Assembly (NCBI GenBank): GCA_029582155.1
Contig: CM055905.1
Coordinates: forward strand, 4,329,920 to 4,393,919
Reading direction: 5' to 3'
Length of the DNA: 64,000 nucleotides
From: Panopea generosa
Taxonomy: Eukaryota; Mollusca; Bivalvia; Adapedonta; Hiatellidae
The notes under the pieces were generated by a model. It saw only the letters and a list, made by a program, of their open reading frames with translations, did no database searches and was not told where the DNA came from. Shown piece after piece: positions 46,236 to 58,642 of the stretch; within the stretch, counting starts at the first letter, position 1; every line of letters begins with the position of its first letter. The position numbers were made by a program, and so were the translations under genes.

Positions 46236-46521
46236 TGCCCGGTAAGCTCAGTCGGTAGCGCGTCCTACTTTCAAACCAAGGTCATGAGTTCGAATCCTCA
46301 CCTAGCCACAGTCTCCATCAGATCATAGTGATATACGACATTGCTTCTCGTTGGTATCTGTACCTCATCGCTGATTCGAGTGGGAATGCAATCCGCTACT
46401 TACGGAGAGGGGTGTGCTCGAGTACTTGTTAACCTTCCAAGATCCCATGAAAGAACTGTTAAGTTAATTGACCGTCTGTTAGCCGTCGATGGCATAAAAC
46501 GACACTAAATATTCAAACAAA
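46236..46521 (+). mobile_element. SINE family 3 (tRNA-derived), full length, older copy
   Basis: The head GCCCGGTAAGCTCAGTCGGT and the B box ATGAGTTCGAATCCTCACC, the body AGAGGGGTGTGCTCGAGTAC, and the tail TGGCATAAAACGACACTAAA. It is aligned along its full length with 43469-43758 but has more changes. Confidence 0.9.
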
Positions 46522-47644
46522 CGTAAATAACACGTGAAACTACAACATTTGACAATTTTGCAACTCTGACATAATTCACAATCCCCCCTACACGTTGTGC
46601 ACATAGTTCATGCTAATTGGCGATCAATATACAAGAAATGTCATGAAATGAATAATTATCTACACCCGTCAGCGGTGTCTGAATACGTTTCCTTATACGG
46701 ACTTTATTTCTGATGAAAGTCGTGAGAATGTCTTCCTTTTTAAACTAAACGTCAAGGTTTACTCTCGACTAAATGTCAGAGATAATTGAATTTCTCTCAA
46801 CACATCTGATATTTCTAAATATTTCTCGAACAGAAAGTAAAAAAAGAGAGAAACGTCTCTGTAAACATTTCTCAAGTTTAAGAAAGTCAAAATTATGTCT
46901 ATGCAAAACAAACAAATGCACGTACGATAAAAAAAAATTTCTGAAATCAGAAAAAAAAATGTCCAACAGGGCAAGTGTCTCGCACACAGAGCACGCAACA
47001 AAACAAAATCAAAACGATGCATTGAATACTCAGAAATTATAGATGACACCATGGGTTATAGCCTTCAAGGACTTATATGGGAGAGGATAGGAAACTGTTT
47101 AATGGTGGTATACAAAGGACTCGGTTCACGAGGCCTCAATAATGGCCTTGTAAAATATATTTTTAATTTCATGTTTTTCTATTCATAAAATGACACTAAA
47201 CATGGTTAAAATTAAAATGATAATTTCCCCCAATTTTGTTTTAATTTTCGCCTTTAAATAGTTTTTTCAGTATTAAGGAATTAATATGTGCCAATATTTG
47301 CTTGTGGCAAGAGTGCCTTAACTAATAAATACATAAAATGGCTTAAAATATAGGGAAATTGCATATTTTCGCTGTATATGTACCCTTTAATGGTATTGTA
47401 TTAAGTGAAAAATTTAAAATTGAAAAAAAACCCATATTTTTTAAAGAATTAAAATATAATTAAAATAAAAATCATCACATTTTGCACACAAAAAATAAGG
47501 TTTAACTTTATTGCATTAAACAGGGCCATGCTTGAGGTTCGTAAACATTGTCCTTTTGTAATGATTACAACTTCAATAAAATTTAATATACAATGGAATA
47601 GTGCATGTTCCTAATCAAATGTTCTATGGGTCGATCACATATGA
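46522..47644. other. No gene recognised
   Basis: Frames of 72-97 codons on both strands at 46759-47052 overlap each other and show no known domain. The rest is AT-rich and non-coding in appearance. Confidence 0.5.
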
Positions 47645-49160
47645 GTTGGACGTATCCTTGAGGGAGGAACATGCGGGGTGAGATTGAGAGTGGGGATAGA
47701 GACAGGGGATGGGAGTCGGGGTACAGACAGGGGATGGGAGCGGGGGTAGAGACATGGAATGGGAGTGGGGATAGAGATAGGGGATAGGAGCGGGGGTAGA
47801 GACAAGGGATGGGAGCGGAAGTAGAGACAGGGGATGTGGGCGGGGGGTAGAGACAGGGGATGGTAGTGGGGTAGAGACATGGGATGGGAGTGGGGGAAGA
47901 GACAAGGGATGGTAGTGGGGTAGAGACATGGGATGGGATTGGGGGTAAAGACAGGGGATGGGAGTGGGGTAGAGACAGGGGATGGGAGTTGGGGTAGAGA
48001 CAGGGGATGGTAGTGGGAAAGAGACATGGGATGGGAGTGGAGGTAGAGACAGGGGATGGATCTGGGGGGTAGAGACGGGGGATTGGACTGGGGGTAGAGA
48101 CGGGGGATGGGAGTGGGGTAGAGACGGGGTTGGGAGTGGGGGTAGAGACAGGGGATCGTAGTGGGGGTAGAAACAGGGGGTGTGAGTGGGGGTAGAGACA
48201 GGGGATGTGAGTGGGGGTAGAGACAGGGGATGGTAGTGGGGTGGAGACATGGGATGGGAGTGGAGGTAGAGACAGGGGATGGGAGTGGGGATAGAGACGG
48301 TGGATGGTAGTGGGGTAGAGACAGGGGATGGGAGTGGGGGTAGAGACGGGTGAAGGGAGTTGGGGTAGAGACAGGGGATGGGAGTTGGGGAAGAGACAGG
48401 GGATGTGAGTGGGGGTAGAGACAGGGGATGGTAGTGGGGTAGAGACATGGGATGGGAGTGGAGGTAAAGACAGGGGATGGGAGTGGGGGTAGAGACGGGG
48501 GATGGTAGTGGGGTAGAAACGGAGGATGGGATTGGGGGTAGATACATAGAATGGGAGTGGAGGTAGAGACAGGGGATGGGAGTGGGGGTAGAGACGGAGG
48601 ATGGGAATGTGGGAAGAGACAGGGGATCGTAGTGGGGGTAGAGACAGGGGATGGGAGTTGGAGTAGAGATAGGGGATGTGAGTGTCGGTAGAGACAGGGG
48701 ATGGTAGTGGTGTAGAGACGGGGGATGGGAATGGAGGTAGAGACAGGGGATGGGAGTGGGGGTATAGACAGGGGATGGTAGTAGGGTAGAGACGGGGGAT
48801 GGGAATGGAGGTAGAGACAGGGGATTGGAGTGGGGGTAGAGACGAGGGGTGGTAGTGGGGTAGAGACGGGGGATGGGAGTGGGGGTAGAGACAGGGGATG
48901 GGAGTGGAGGTAGAGACGGGTGATGGGAGTTAGGGTAGAGACAGGGGATGAGAGTGGGGGTAGAGACGGGGGATGGGAATGGGGGTAGAGACGGGGGATG
49001 GGAGTGGGGGTAGAGACGGGGGATGGTAGTGGGGGTAGGGACAGAGGATGGGTGTGGGGGTAGAGACAGGGGGTGGGAGTTAGGGTAGAGACAGGGGGTG
49101 GTAGTTAGGGTAGAGACAGGGGATGGTAGTGGGGTAATGGTTGGGGTGGGGGGTATTGTT
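47645..49160 (+). repeat. G-rich 25-bp minisatellite, about 60 copies
   Basis: The unit is GGGGATGGGAGTGGGGGTAG plus AGACA. Almost no C is present on the plus strand. All three minus-strand frames are largely free of stops, which creates a 518-codon frame (47624-49180) reading as SPVSTPTPIPCLYPHSHP-like repeats. It has no signal peptide, unrelated domain or splice context, so I treat it as an artefact. The regular GGGG runs could form G-quadruplexes. Confidence 0.95.
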
Positions 49161-49488
49161 CCAGTTAGGTAAATGCACATTTTGAATTGTTGGCTAACAA
49201 AAAAAGGAACCTGTTGAAACCTTCATATTCTTTCGACGGTATATTGACATAGGTAAATATTATATTGGATATAGTGTCGGGCGATATCTCATGTATTATT
49301 TTATATCATGAAACGTGTATTAAAGTATGAGTAAATGAATCTCACTCTCGCACACCGGTTATGGATATGTCTTTTTACCGTTGTGAGAGTCAAAGAATTG
49401 TTCATTGGTTTGAGGCTCGCAGAGAAAAAGTATGCATTTATATCTCGCCCTTTCTCGCCCTGGCGTTATTCTTCTCACCGAATACAAG
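49161..49488. other. Short spacer, no gene
   Basis: Unique DNA between the 25-bp array and the left end of the MITE-derived satellite. Nothing recognised. Confidence 0.55.
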
Positions 49489-49826
49489 TATACTGAACGG
49501 AACCGCTAACCAGCCAGTTTTGTATTTCCAATATCTTCGTCAAAATATGGAGAAGCGCTATTCAAGTTTGTCTACGACATTAACAGACAATTAAGTATTT
49601 AACATTAACAGACAATTAAGTATTTTACATAGCCTAATTATTCTTTCTAGGTCAAGTTTGTCCACGACATTAACAGACAATTAAGAATTTTACATTAACA
49701 GACAATTAAGTAATTTACATAGCCTTATTGTTCTTTGTAGTTCAAGTTTGTCTACGACATTAACAGACAATTAAGTATTTTACATAGCCTTATTGTTCTT
49801 TGTAGTTCAAGTTTGTCATTTTATAA
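49489..49826 (+). mobile_element. MITE left end followed by a short 65-bp array
   Basis: TATACTGAACGGAACCGCTA at 49489 and the next 75 bases match the left end and inner flank of the MITE at 10681. From about 49563 the core TTCAAGTTTGTCTACGACAT ... TTCTTTGTAG is repeated three to four times, with internal extra copies of a 24-bp part (TTAACAGACAATTAAGTATT). The right end of this copy is missing; it breaks off near 49826 into unrelated DNA. Confidence 0.85.
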
Positions 49827-49938
49827 ATTGCAGCGAAATGTTTATGATTTTTATTATCAAAATACACTTATGGTAAACTATCCGTTAGCAGAGATTCGAA
49901 CCAATTATCTCTTGTTCAATCTTTGCGTCTGTTTTTTA

Positions 49939-50005
49939 ACGCCATTTAACATATTTCAGGTTATATATGGCATATCCAGTTTTATTGGTGGAGTAAGACC
50001 TCAAA
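49939..50005 (-). mobile_element. SINE family 1, tail fragment
   Basis: TTTAACGCCATTTAACATAT, TTCAGGTTATATATGGCATA and CCAGTTTTATTGGTGGAG match the tail of the copies at 10.1 and 26.4 kb. No body or head follows. Confidence 0.8.
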
Positions 50006-50081
50006 GCCACGTGGCCAGTAGGCGGAGCGATAGTCGTTCGCGCGTCTGGTCAGTTATTAGGAGTGTAGGCCATTATAAATG

Positions 50082-50213
50082 AATTGCTAGATTATCATCC
50101 AAATTTTTCTTAAAAAGGGGGAGTGATGTTGTTTTTTTTAAATGAAAATGAAGATGTCGGGGCGGCATGAATATTAGGGGGGGGGGGGGGGGGGGGATGA
50201 TAATCTAGCAATT
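50082..50213. mobile_element. 132-bp MITE with perfect 19-bp inverted ends and a G run
   Basis: AATTGCTAGATTATCATCC at 50082-50100 and its exact reverse complement at 50195-50213. The interior holds a run of about 20 G just before the right arm. Target duplications are not clear. Confidence 0.85.
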
Positions 50214-50317
50214 AATTTATTATGGCATTATGGAAAACTAATAATGTCACGCTAATTTTGAAACTTAATTACTAAAGCATCTCTTTAATTGGAATTATTT
50301 ATATCATGCCGACAAAT

Positions 50318-50522
50318 GTTGGTTGTGCAGTGGTAGAGCATCGTACTCAGGATTGGAGGTTCATAGGTTCATCAGCCGCAGCTGTGTGTGGTGTCATTGA
50401 GCAAGACACTTTATCCGCATATGCTTAGTACTAGTTCTATCCAGGAAAACTTCAAGCGTGAGTTGTGTACGTTGTAATAACAATCGAAATAAAATAAATA
50501 CATGAAAGTTTAAACAGTTTAA
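50318..50522 (+). mobile_element. SINE family 2, full length
   Basis: The head TGGTTGTGCAGTGGTAGAGC, the B box AGGTTCATAGGTTCATCAGC (decayed), the body TGAGCAAGACACTTTATCCG and the tail CAATCGAAATAAAATAAATA. It matches 12416-12624 along its length. Confidence 0.85.
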
Positions 50523-50546
50523 ATAATTAAAATCGACTGTTGAATA

Positions 50547-50640
50547 TATACTGAATGGAACAGCTAACCCGCCACCTGACATAAATGTACCTGACATTTT
50601 ATGTATTGTCTCAAAAAGTATCAAAGCAATTCCCTTGAAA
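50547..50640 (-). mobile_element. Right end of the MITE, inverted, capping the large array
   Basis: TATACTGAATGGAACAGCTA, then CTGACATTTTATGTATTGTC-TCAAAAAGTATCAAAGCAAT, is the reverse complement of the right half of the MITE at 10681-10891. It leads directly into minus-oriented 65-bp units, as expected if the array sits inside this MITE copy. Confidence 0.88.
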
Positions 50641-50829
50641 TTTGACTTGAATTAGAAAGAACAATAAAGATATGTAAAATACTTAATTGTCTGTTAATGT
50701 CGTGGACAAACTTGAACTAGAAAGAACAATTAGGCTATGTGAAATACTTAATTGTCTGTTAATGTCGTAGATAAACTTGAACTAGGAAGAACAATTAGGC
50801 TTTGTAAAATACTTAATTGTCTGTTAATG
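50641..50829 (-). repeat. 65-bp satellite, minus-oriented block
   Basis: About three units in reverse orientation (AACTTGAACTAGAAAGAACA, AATACTTAATTGTCTGTTAA). The orientation switches at about 50829, where GTCTGTTAATGT joins AGCCTTATTGTTC. Confidence 0.92.
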
Positions 50830-53800
50830 TAGCCTTATTGTTCTTTCTAGTTGAAAGACAATTAAGTATTTTACATAGCCTTATTGTTCTTTCTAGTTCA
50901 AGTCTGTCTACGACATTAACAGACAATTAAGTATTTTACATTAACAGACAATTAAGTATTTTACATAGCCTAATTATTCTTTCTAGGTCAAGTTTGTCCA
51001 CGACATTAACAGACAATTAAGTATTTTACATTAACAGACAATTAAGTATTTTACATAGCCTTATTGTTCTTTGTAGTTCAAGTTTGTCTACGACATTAAC
51101 AGACAATTAAGTATTTTATATAGCCTAATTGTTCTTTCTCGTTCAAGTTTGTCCACGACATTAACAGACAATTAAGTATTTTACATAGCCTTATTGTTCT
51201 TTGTAGTTCAAGTTTGTCCACGACATTAACAGACAATTAAGTATTTTACATAGCCTAATTGTTCTTTCTCGTTAAAGTTTGTCCACGACATTAACAGACA
51301 ATTAAGTATTTTACATAGCCTTATTGTTCTTTCTAGTTCAAGTCTGTCTACGACATTAACAGACAATTAAGTATTTTACATTAACAGACAATTAAGTATT
51401 TTACATAGCCTAATTATTCTTTCTAGGTCAAGTTTGTCCACGACATTAACAGACAATTAAGTATTTTACAATAACAGACAATTAAGTATTTTACATAGCC
51501 TTATTGTTCTTTCTCGTTCAAGTTTGTCCACGACATTAACAGACAATTAAGTATTTTACATTAACAGACAATTAAGTATTTTACATAGCCTAATTATTCT
51601 TTCTAGGTCAAGTTTGTCCACGACATTAACAGACAATTAAGTATTTTACATTAACAGACAATTAAGTATTTTACATAGCCTTATTGTTCTTTGTAGTTCA
51701 AGTTTGTCTACGACATTAACAGGCAATTAAGTATTTTATATAGCCTAATTGTTCTTTCTCGTTCAAGTTTGTCCACGACATTAACAGACAATTAAGTATT
51801 TTACATAGCCTTATTGTTCTTTGTAGTTCAAGTTTGTCCACGACATTAACAGACAATTAAGTATTTTACATAGCCTAATTGTTCTTTCTCGTTAAAGTTT
51901 GTCCACGACATTAACAGACAATTAAGTATTTTACATAGCCTTATTGTTCTTTCTAGTTCAAGTCTGTCTACGACATTAACAGACAAGTAAGTATTTTACA
52001 TTAACAGACAATTAAGTATTTTACATAGCCTAATTATTCTTTCTAGGTCAAGTTTGTCCACGACATTAACAGACAATTAAGTATTTTACATTAACAGACA
52101 ATTAAGTATTTTACATAGCCTTATTGTTCTTTGTAGTTCAAGTTTGTCCACGACATTAACAGACAATTAAGTATTTTACATAGCCTTATTGTTCTTTCTA
52201 GTTCAAGTCTGTCTACGACATTAACAGACAATTAAGTATTTTACATAGCCTTATTGTTCTTTGTAGTTCAAGTTTGTCCACGACATTAACAGACAATTAA
52301 GTATTTTACATAGCCTTATTGTTCTTTCTCGTTCAAGTTTGTCCACGACATTAACAGACAATTAAGTATTTTACATTGCCTTATTGTTCTTTCTAGTTGC
52401 AGTTTGTCCACGACATTAACAGACAATTAAGTATTTTACATAGCCTTATTGTTCTTTCTAGTTCAAGTTTATCTACGACATTAACACACAATTAAGTATT
52501 TTACATAGCCTAATTGTTCTTTCTCGTTCAAGTTTGTCCACGACATTAACAGACAATTAAGTATTTTACATAGCCTAATTGTTCTTTCTCGTTCAAGTTT
52601 GTCCACGACATTAACAGACAATTAAGTATTTTACATAGCCTTATTGTTCTTTGTAGTTCAAGTTTGTCTACGACATTAACAGACAATTAAGTATTTTAGA
52701 TAGCCTAATTGTTCTTTCTCGTTAAAGTTTGTCCACGACATTTACAGACAATTAAGTATTTTACATAGCTTTATTGTTCTTTCTAGTTCAAGTCTGTCTA
52801 CGACATTAACAGACAATTAAGTATTTTACATTAACAGACAATTAAGTATTTTACATAGCCTAATTATGCTTTCTAGGTCAAGTTTGTCCACGACATTAAC
52901 AGACAATTAAGTATTTTTACATTAACAGACAATTAAGTATTTTACATAGCCTTATTGTTCTTTGTAGTTCAAGTTTGTCTACGACATTAACAGACAATTA
53001 AGTATTTTACATAGCCTAATTGTTCTTTCTCGTTCAAGTTTGTCCACGACATTAACAGACAATTAAGTATTTTACATAGCCTTATTGTTCTTTCTCGTTC
53101 AAGTTTGTCCACGACATTAACAGACAATTAAGTATTTTACCATTGCCTTATTGTTCTTTCTAGTTGCAGTTTGTCCACGACATTAACAGACAATTAAGTA
53201 TTTTACATAGCCTTATTGTTCTTTCTAGTTCAGTTTATCTACGACATTAACAGACAATTAAGTATTTTACATAGCCTAATTGTTCTTCTCGTTCAAGTTT
53301 GTCCACGACATTAACAGACAATTAAGTATTTTACATAGCCTAATTGTTCTTTCTCGTTCAAGTTTGTCCACGACATTAACAGACAATTAAGTATTTTACA
53401 TAGCCTTATTGTTCTTTCTCGTTAAAGTTTGTCCACGACATTAACAGACAATTAAGTTTTTACATAGCCTAATTGTTCTTTCTCGTTCAAGTTTATCTAC
53501 GACATTAACAGACAATTAAGTATTTTACATAGCCTAATTGTTCTTTCTCGTTCAAGTTTGTCCACGACATTAACATACAATTAAGTATTTACATAGCCTA
53601 ATTGTTCTTTCCTCGTTAAAGTTTGTCCACGACATTAACAGACAATTAAGTTTTTTACATAGCCTAATTGTTCTTCTCGTTCAAGTTTATCTACGACATT
53701 AACATACAATTAAGTATTTTACATTAACAGACAATTAAGTATTTTACATAGCCTAATTGTTCTTTCTAGTTCAAGTTTATCTACGACCATTAACAGACAA

Positions 53801-56800
53801 TTAAGTATTTTACATAGCCTAATTGTTCTTTCTAGTTCAAGTTTATCTACGACATTAACAGACAATTAAGTATTTTACCATAGCCTAATTGTTCTTTCTC
53901 GTTCAAGTTTATCTACGACATTAACAAACAATAAGTATTTACATAGCCTTATTGTTCTTTCTCGTTCAATTTTGTCCACGACATTAACAGACAATTAAGT
54001 ATTTTACATAGCCTAATTGTTCTTTCTCGTTCAAGTTTATCTACGACATTAACATACAATTAAGTAGTTTACATAGCCTAATTGTTCTTTCTAGTTCCAA
54101 GTTTATCTACGACATTAACAGACAATTAAGTATTTTACATAGCCTAATTGTTCTTTCTAGTTCAAGTTTATCTACGACATTAACAGACAATTAAGTATTT
54201 TACATAGCCTAATTGTTCTTTCTCGTTCAAGTTTATCTACGACATTAACATACATTAAGTATTTTACATAGCCTAATTGTTCTTTGTAGTTGAAGTTTGT
54301 CTACGACATTAACACACAATTAAGTATTTTACATAGCCTAATTGTTCTTTCTAGTTCAAGTTTATCTACGACATTAACAGACAATTAAGTATTTTACATA
54401 GCCTAATTGTTCTTTCTAGTTCAAGTTTATCTACGACATTAACAGACAATTAAGTATTTTACATAGCCTAATTGTTCTTTCTCGTTCAAGTTTATCTACG
54501 ACATTAACAAACAATAAGTATTTTACATAGCCTTATTGTTCTTTCTCGTTCAATTTTGTCCACGACATTAACAGACAATTAAGTATTTTACATAACCTTA
54601 TTGTTCTTTCTCGTTCAAGTTTATCTACGACATTAACAGACAATTAAGTATTTTACATAACCTTATTGTTCTTTCTCGTTCAAGTTTGTCTACGACATTA
54701 ACAGACAATTAAGTATTTTACATAGCCTAATTGTTCTTCCTAGTTCAAGTTTATCTACGACATTAACATACAATTAAGTATTTTACATAGCCTAATTGTT
54801 CTTTCTCGTTCAAGTTTATCTACGACATTACCAGACAATTAAGTATTTTACATAGCCTAATTGTTCTTCCTAGTTCAAGTTTATCTACGACATTAACAGA
54901 CAATTAAGTATTTTACATAGCCTAATTGTTCTTTCTAGTTCAAGTTTGTATAAGACATTAACAAACAATAAGTATTTTACATAGCCTTATTGTTCTTTCT
55001 CGTTCAATTTTGTCCACGACATTAACAGAAAATTAAGTATTTTACATAGCCTAATTGTTCTTTCTCGTTCAAGTTTATCTACGACATTAACAGACAATTC
55101 AGTATTTTACATAGCCTTATTGTTCTTTCTCGTTCAAGTTTATCTACGACATTAACAGACAATTAAGTATTTTACATAGCCTAATTGTTCTTTTTAGTTC
55201 AAGTTGTCCACGACATTAACAGACAATTCAGTATTTTACATAGCCTTATTGTTCTTTCTCGTTCAAGTTTATCTACGACATTAACAGACAATTAAGTATT
55301 TTACATAGCCTAATTTTCTTTTTAGTTCAAGTTGATCTACGACCATTAACAGACAATTAAGTATTTTACATAGCCTAATTGTTCTTTTTAGTTCAAGTTT
55401 ATCTACGACATTAACAGACAATTCAGTATTTTACATAGCCTTATTGTTCTTCTCGTTCAAGTTTATCTACGACATTAACAGACAATTCAGTATTTTACAT
55501 AGCCTTATTGTTCTTTCTCGTTCAAGTTTATCTACGACATTAACAGACAATTAAGTATTTTACATATCATAATTGTTCCTTTTTAGTTCAAATTTGTCCA
55601 CGACATTAACAGACAATTAAGTATTTTACATAGCCTAATTGTTCTTTCTCGTTCAAGTTTATCTACGACATTAACAGACAATTAATTATTTTACATAGCC
55701 TAATTGTTCTTTCTCGATAAAGTTTGTCCACGACATTAACAGACAATTAAGTATTTTGCATAGCCTTATTGTTCTTTCCTCGTTAAAGTTTGTCCACGAC
55801 ATTAACAGACAATTAAAGTATTTTTACATAGCCTTATTGTTCTTTCTCGTTTAAATTTGTCCACGACATTAACAGACAATTAAGTATTTTACATAGCCTT
55901 ATGGTTCTTTCTAGTTCAAGTTTATCTACGACATTAACAGACAATTAAGTATTTTACATAGCCTAATTGTTCTTTCTCGTTCAAGTTTATCTACGACATT
56001 AACAGACAATTAAGTATTTTACATAGCCTTATTGTTCTTTCTAGTTCAAGTTTGTCCACGACATTACAGACAATTAAAAAATTTTACATAGCCTAATTGT
56101 TCTTTCTCGTTAAAGTTTGTCCACGACATTAACAGACAATTAAGTATTTTACATAGCCTTATTGTTCTTTCTCGTTCAAATTTGTCCACGACATTAACAG
56201 ACAATTAAAGTATTTTACATAGCCTTATGGTTCTTTCTAGTTCAAGTTTATCTACCGACATTAACAGACAATTAAGTATTTTACATATCCTAATTGTTCT
56301 TTCTCGTTCAAGTTTATATAAGACATTAACAGACAATTAAGTATTTTACATAGCCTTATTGTTCTTTCTAGTTCAAGTTTATCTACGACATTAACAGACA
56401 ATTAAGTATTTTACATTAACAGACAATTAAGTATTTTACATAGCCTAATTGTTCTTTCTAGTTCAAGTTTGTCTACGACATTAACAGACAATTAAGTATT
56501 TTACATAGCCTAATTGTTCTTTCTCGTTCAAGTTTGTCTACGACATTAACAGACTATTAAGTATTTTAAATAGCTGAATTGTTCTTTCTCGTTCAAGTTT
56601 ATCTACGACATTAATAGACAATTAAGTATTTTACATAGCCTATTTGTTCTTTCTCGTTCAAGTTTATCTACGACATTAACAGACAATTAAGTATTTTACA
56701 TAGCCTAATTGGTTCTTTCTCTTTAAAGTTTTGTCCGCGACATTAACAGACAATTAAGTATTTTACATAGCCTGATTGTTCTTTCTCATTTCAAGTTTAT

Positions 56801-58142
56801 CTACGACATTAACAGACAATAAGTATTTTACCATATCATAATTGTTCTTCCTAGTTCAAGTTTGTCCACGACATTAACAGACAATTAAGTATTTTACAAA
56901 GCCTAATTGTTCTTTCTCATTCAAGTTTATCTACGACATTAACAGACACTTAAGTATTTACATAGCCTAATTGTTCTTCCTAGTTCAAGTTTGTCCACGA
57001 CATTAACAGACAATTAAGTATTTTACATAGCCTAATTGTTCTTTCTCGTTCAAGTTTGTCTAGCGACATTACAGACAATTAAGTATTTTACATAGCCTTA
57101 TTGTTCTTTCTAGTTCAAGTTTGTCCACAACATTAACAGACAATTAAGTATTTTACATAGCCTAATTGTTCTTTCTAGTTCAAGTTTGTCCACGACATTA
57201 ACAGACAATTAAGTATTTTACATAGCCTAATTGTTCTTTCTAGTTCAAGTTTGTCCACAACATTAACAGACAATTAAGTATTTTACATAGCCTAATTGTT
57301 CTTTCTCGTTCAAGTTTGTCCACGACATTAACAGACAATTAAGTATTTTAAATAGCCTTATTGTTCTTTCTCGTTCAAGTTTGTCCACGACATTAACAGA
57401 CAATTAAGTATTTACATAGCCTATTGTTCTTCCTAGTTCAAGTTTGTCTACGACATTAACAGATAATTAAGTATTTTACATAGCCTTATTGTTCTTTCTA
57501 GTTCAAGTTTGTCCACGACATTAACAGACAATTAAGTATTTTACATAGGCCTTATTGTTCTTTCTCGTTCAAGTTTGTCCACGACATTAACAGACAATTA
57601 AGTATTTTACATAGCCTAATTGTTCTTCCTAGTTCAAGTTTGTCTACGACATTAACAGACAATTAAGTATTTTACATAGCCTAATTGTTCTTTCTCGTTC
57701 AAGTTTGTCCACGACATTAACAGACAATTAAGTATTTTACATATCATAATTGTTCTTTCTAGTTCAAGTTTGTCTACGACATTAACAGACAATTAAGTAT
57801 TTTACATAGCCTTATTGTTCTTTCTCGTTCAAGTTTATCTACGACATTAACAGACAATTAAGTATTTTACATAGCCTAATTGTTCTTCCTAGTTCAAGTT
57901 TGTATAAGACATTAACAGACAATTAAGTATTTTACATAGCCTTATTGTTCTTTGTCGTTCAAGTTTGTCCACGACATTAACAGACAATTAAGTATTTTAC
58001 ATAGCCTAATTGTCCTTTCTCGTTCAAGTTTGTCCACGACATTAACAGACAATTAAGTATTTTACATAGCCTTATTGTTCTTTCTAGTTCAAGTTTGTCC
58101 ACGACATTAACAGACAATTAAGTATTTTACATAGCCTTATTG
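50830..58142 (+). repeat. 65-bp satellite derived from the MITE core, more than 110 copies
   Basis: The unit is TTCAAGTTTGTCCACGACAT, TAACAGACAATTAAGTATTT, TACATAGCCTTATTGTTCTT, TCTAG. Subtypes differ by TCCACG/TCTACG, CTAGTT/CTCGTT/GTAGTT and TTATTG/TAATTG. Units with an extra 24-bp copy occur in a regular pattern early on (near 50925, 51370, 52000), giving higher-order blocks of about 435 bp. From about 53140 single-base gains and losses become frequent. The array runs into the assembly gap, so its true length is unknown. Confidence 0.97.
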
Positions 58143-58642
58143 NNNNNNNNNNNNNNNNNNNNNNNNNNNNNNNNNNNNNNNNNNNNNNNNNNNNNNNNNN
58201 NNNNNNNNNNNNNNNNNNNNNNNNNNNNNNNNNNNNNNNNNNNNNNNNNNNNNNNNNNNNNNNNNNNNNNNNNNNNNNNNNNNNNNNNNNNNNNNNNNNN
58301 NNNNNNNNNNNNNNNNNNNNNNNNNNNNNNNNNNNNNNNNNNNNNNNNNNNNNNNNNNNNNNNNNNNNNNNNNNNNNNNNNNNNNNNNNNNNNNNNNNNN
58401 NNNNNNNNNNNNNNNNNNNNNNNNNNNNNNNNNNNNNNNNNNNNNNNNNNNNNNNNNNNNNNNNNNNNNNNNNNNNNNNNNNNNNNNNNNNNNNNNNNNN
58501 NNNNNNNNNNNNNNNNNNNNNNNNNNNNNNNNNNNNNNNNNNNNNNNNNNNNNNNNNNNNNNNNNNNNNNNNNNNNNNNNNNNNNNNNNNNNNNNNNNNN
58601 NNNNNNNNNNNNNNNNNNNNNNNNNNNNNNNNNNNNNNNNNN
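58143..58642. other. Assembly gap of exactly 500 N
   Basis: A round number of N marks a gap of unknown true size. It starts inside the 65-bp array and ends in unrelated sequence, so the right end of the array and of its parent MITE is lost here. Long frames through the N are meaningless. Confidence 0.99.

Noticed and set aside
46759-47052. Overlapping frames on both strands near 46.9 kb
   Set aside because: They are mutual antisense frames in AT-rich DNA with no recognisable domain.
47624-49180. 518-codon minus-strand frame as a Pro/Ser-rich protein gene
   Set aside because: The frame is almost wholly composed of the 25-bp minisatellite, which lacks stop words in all three minus frames. There is no signal peptide, unique domain or splice site to support it.
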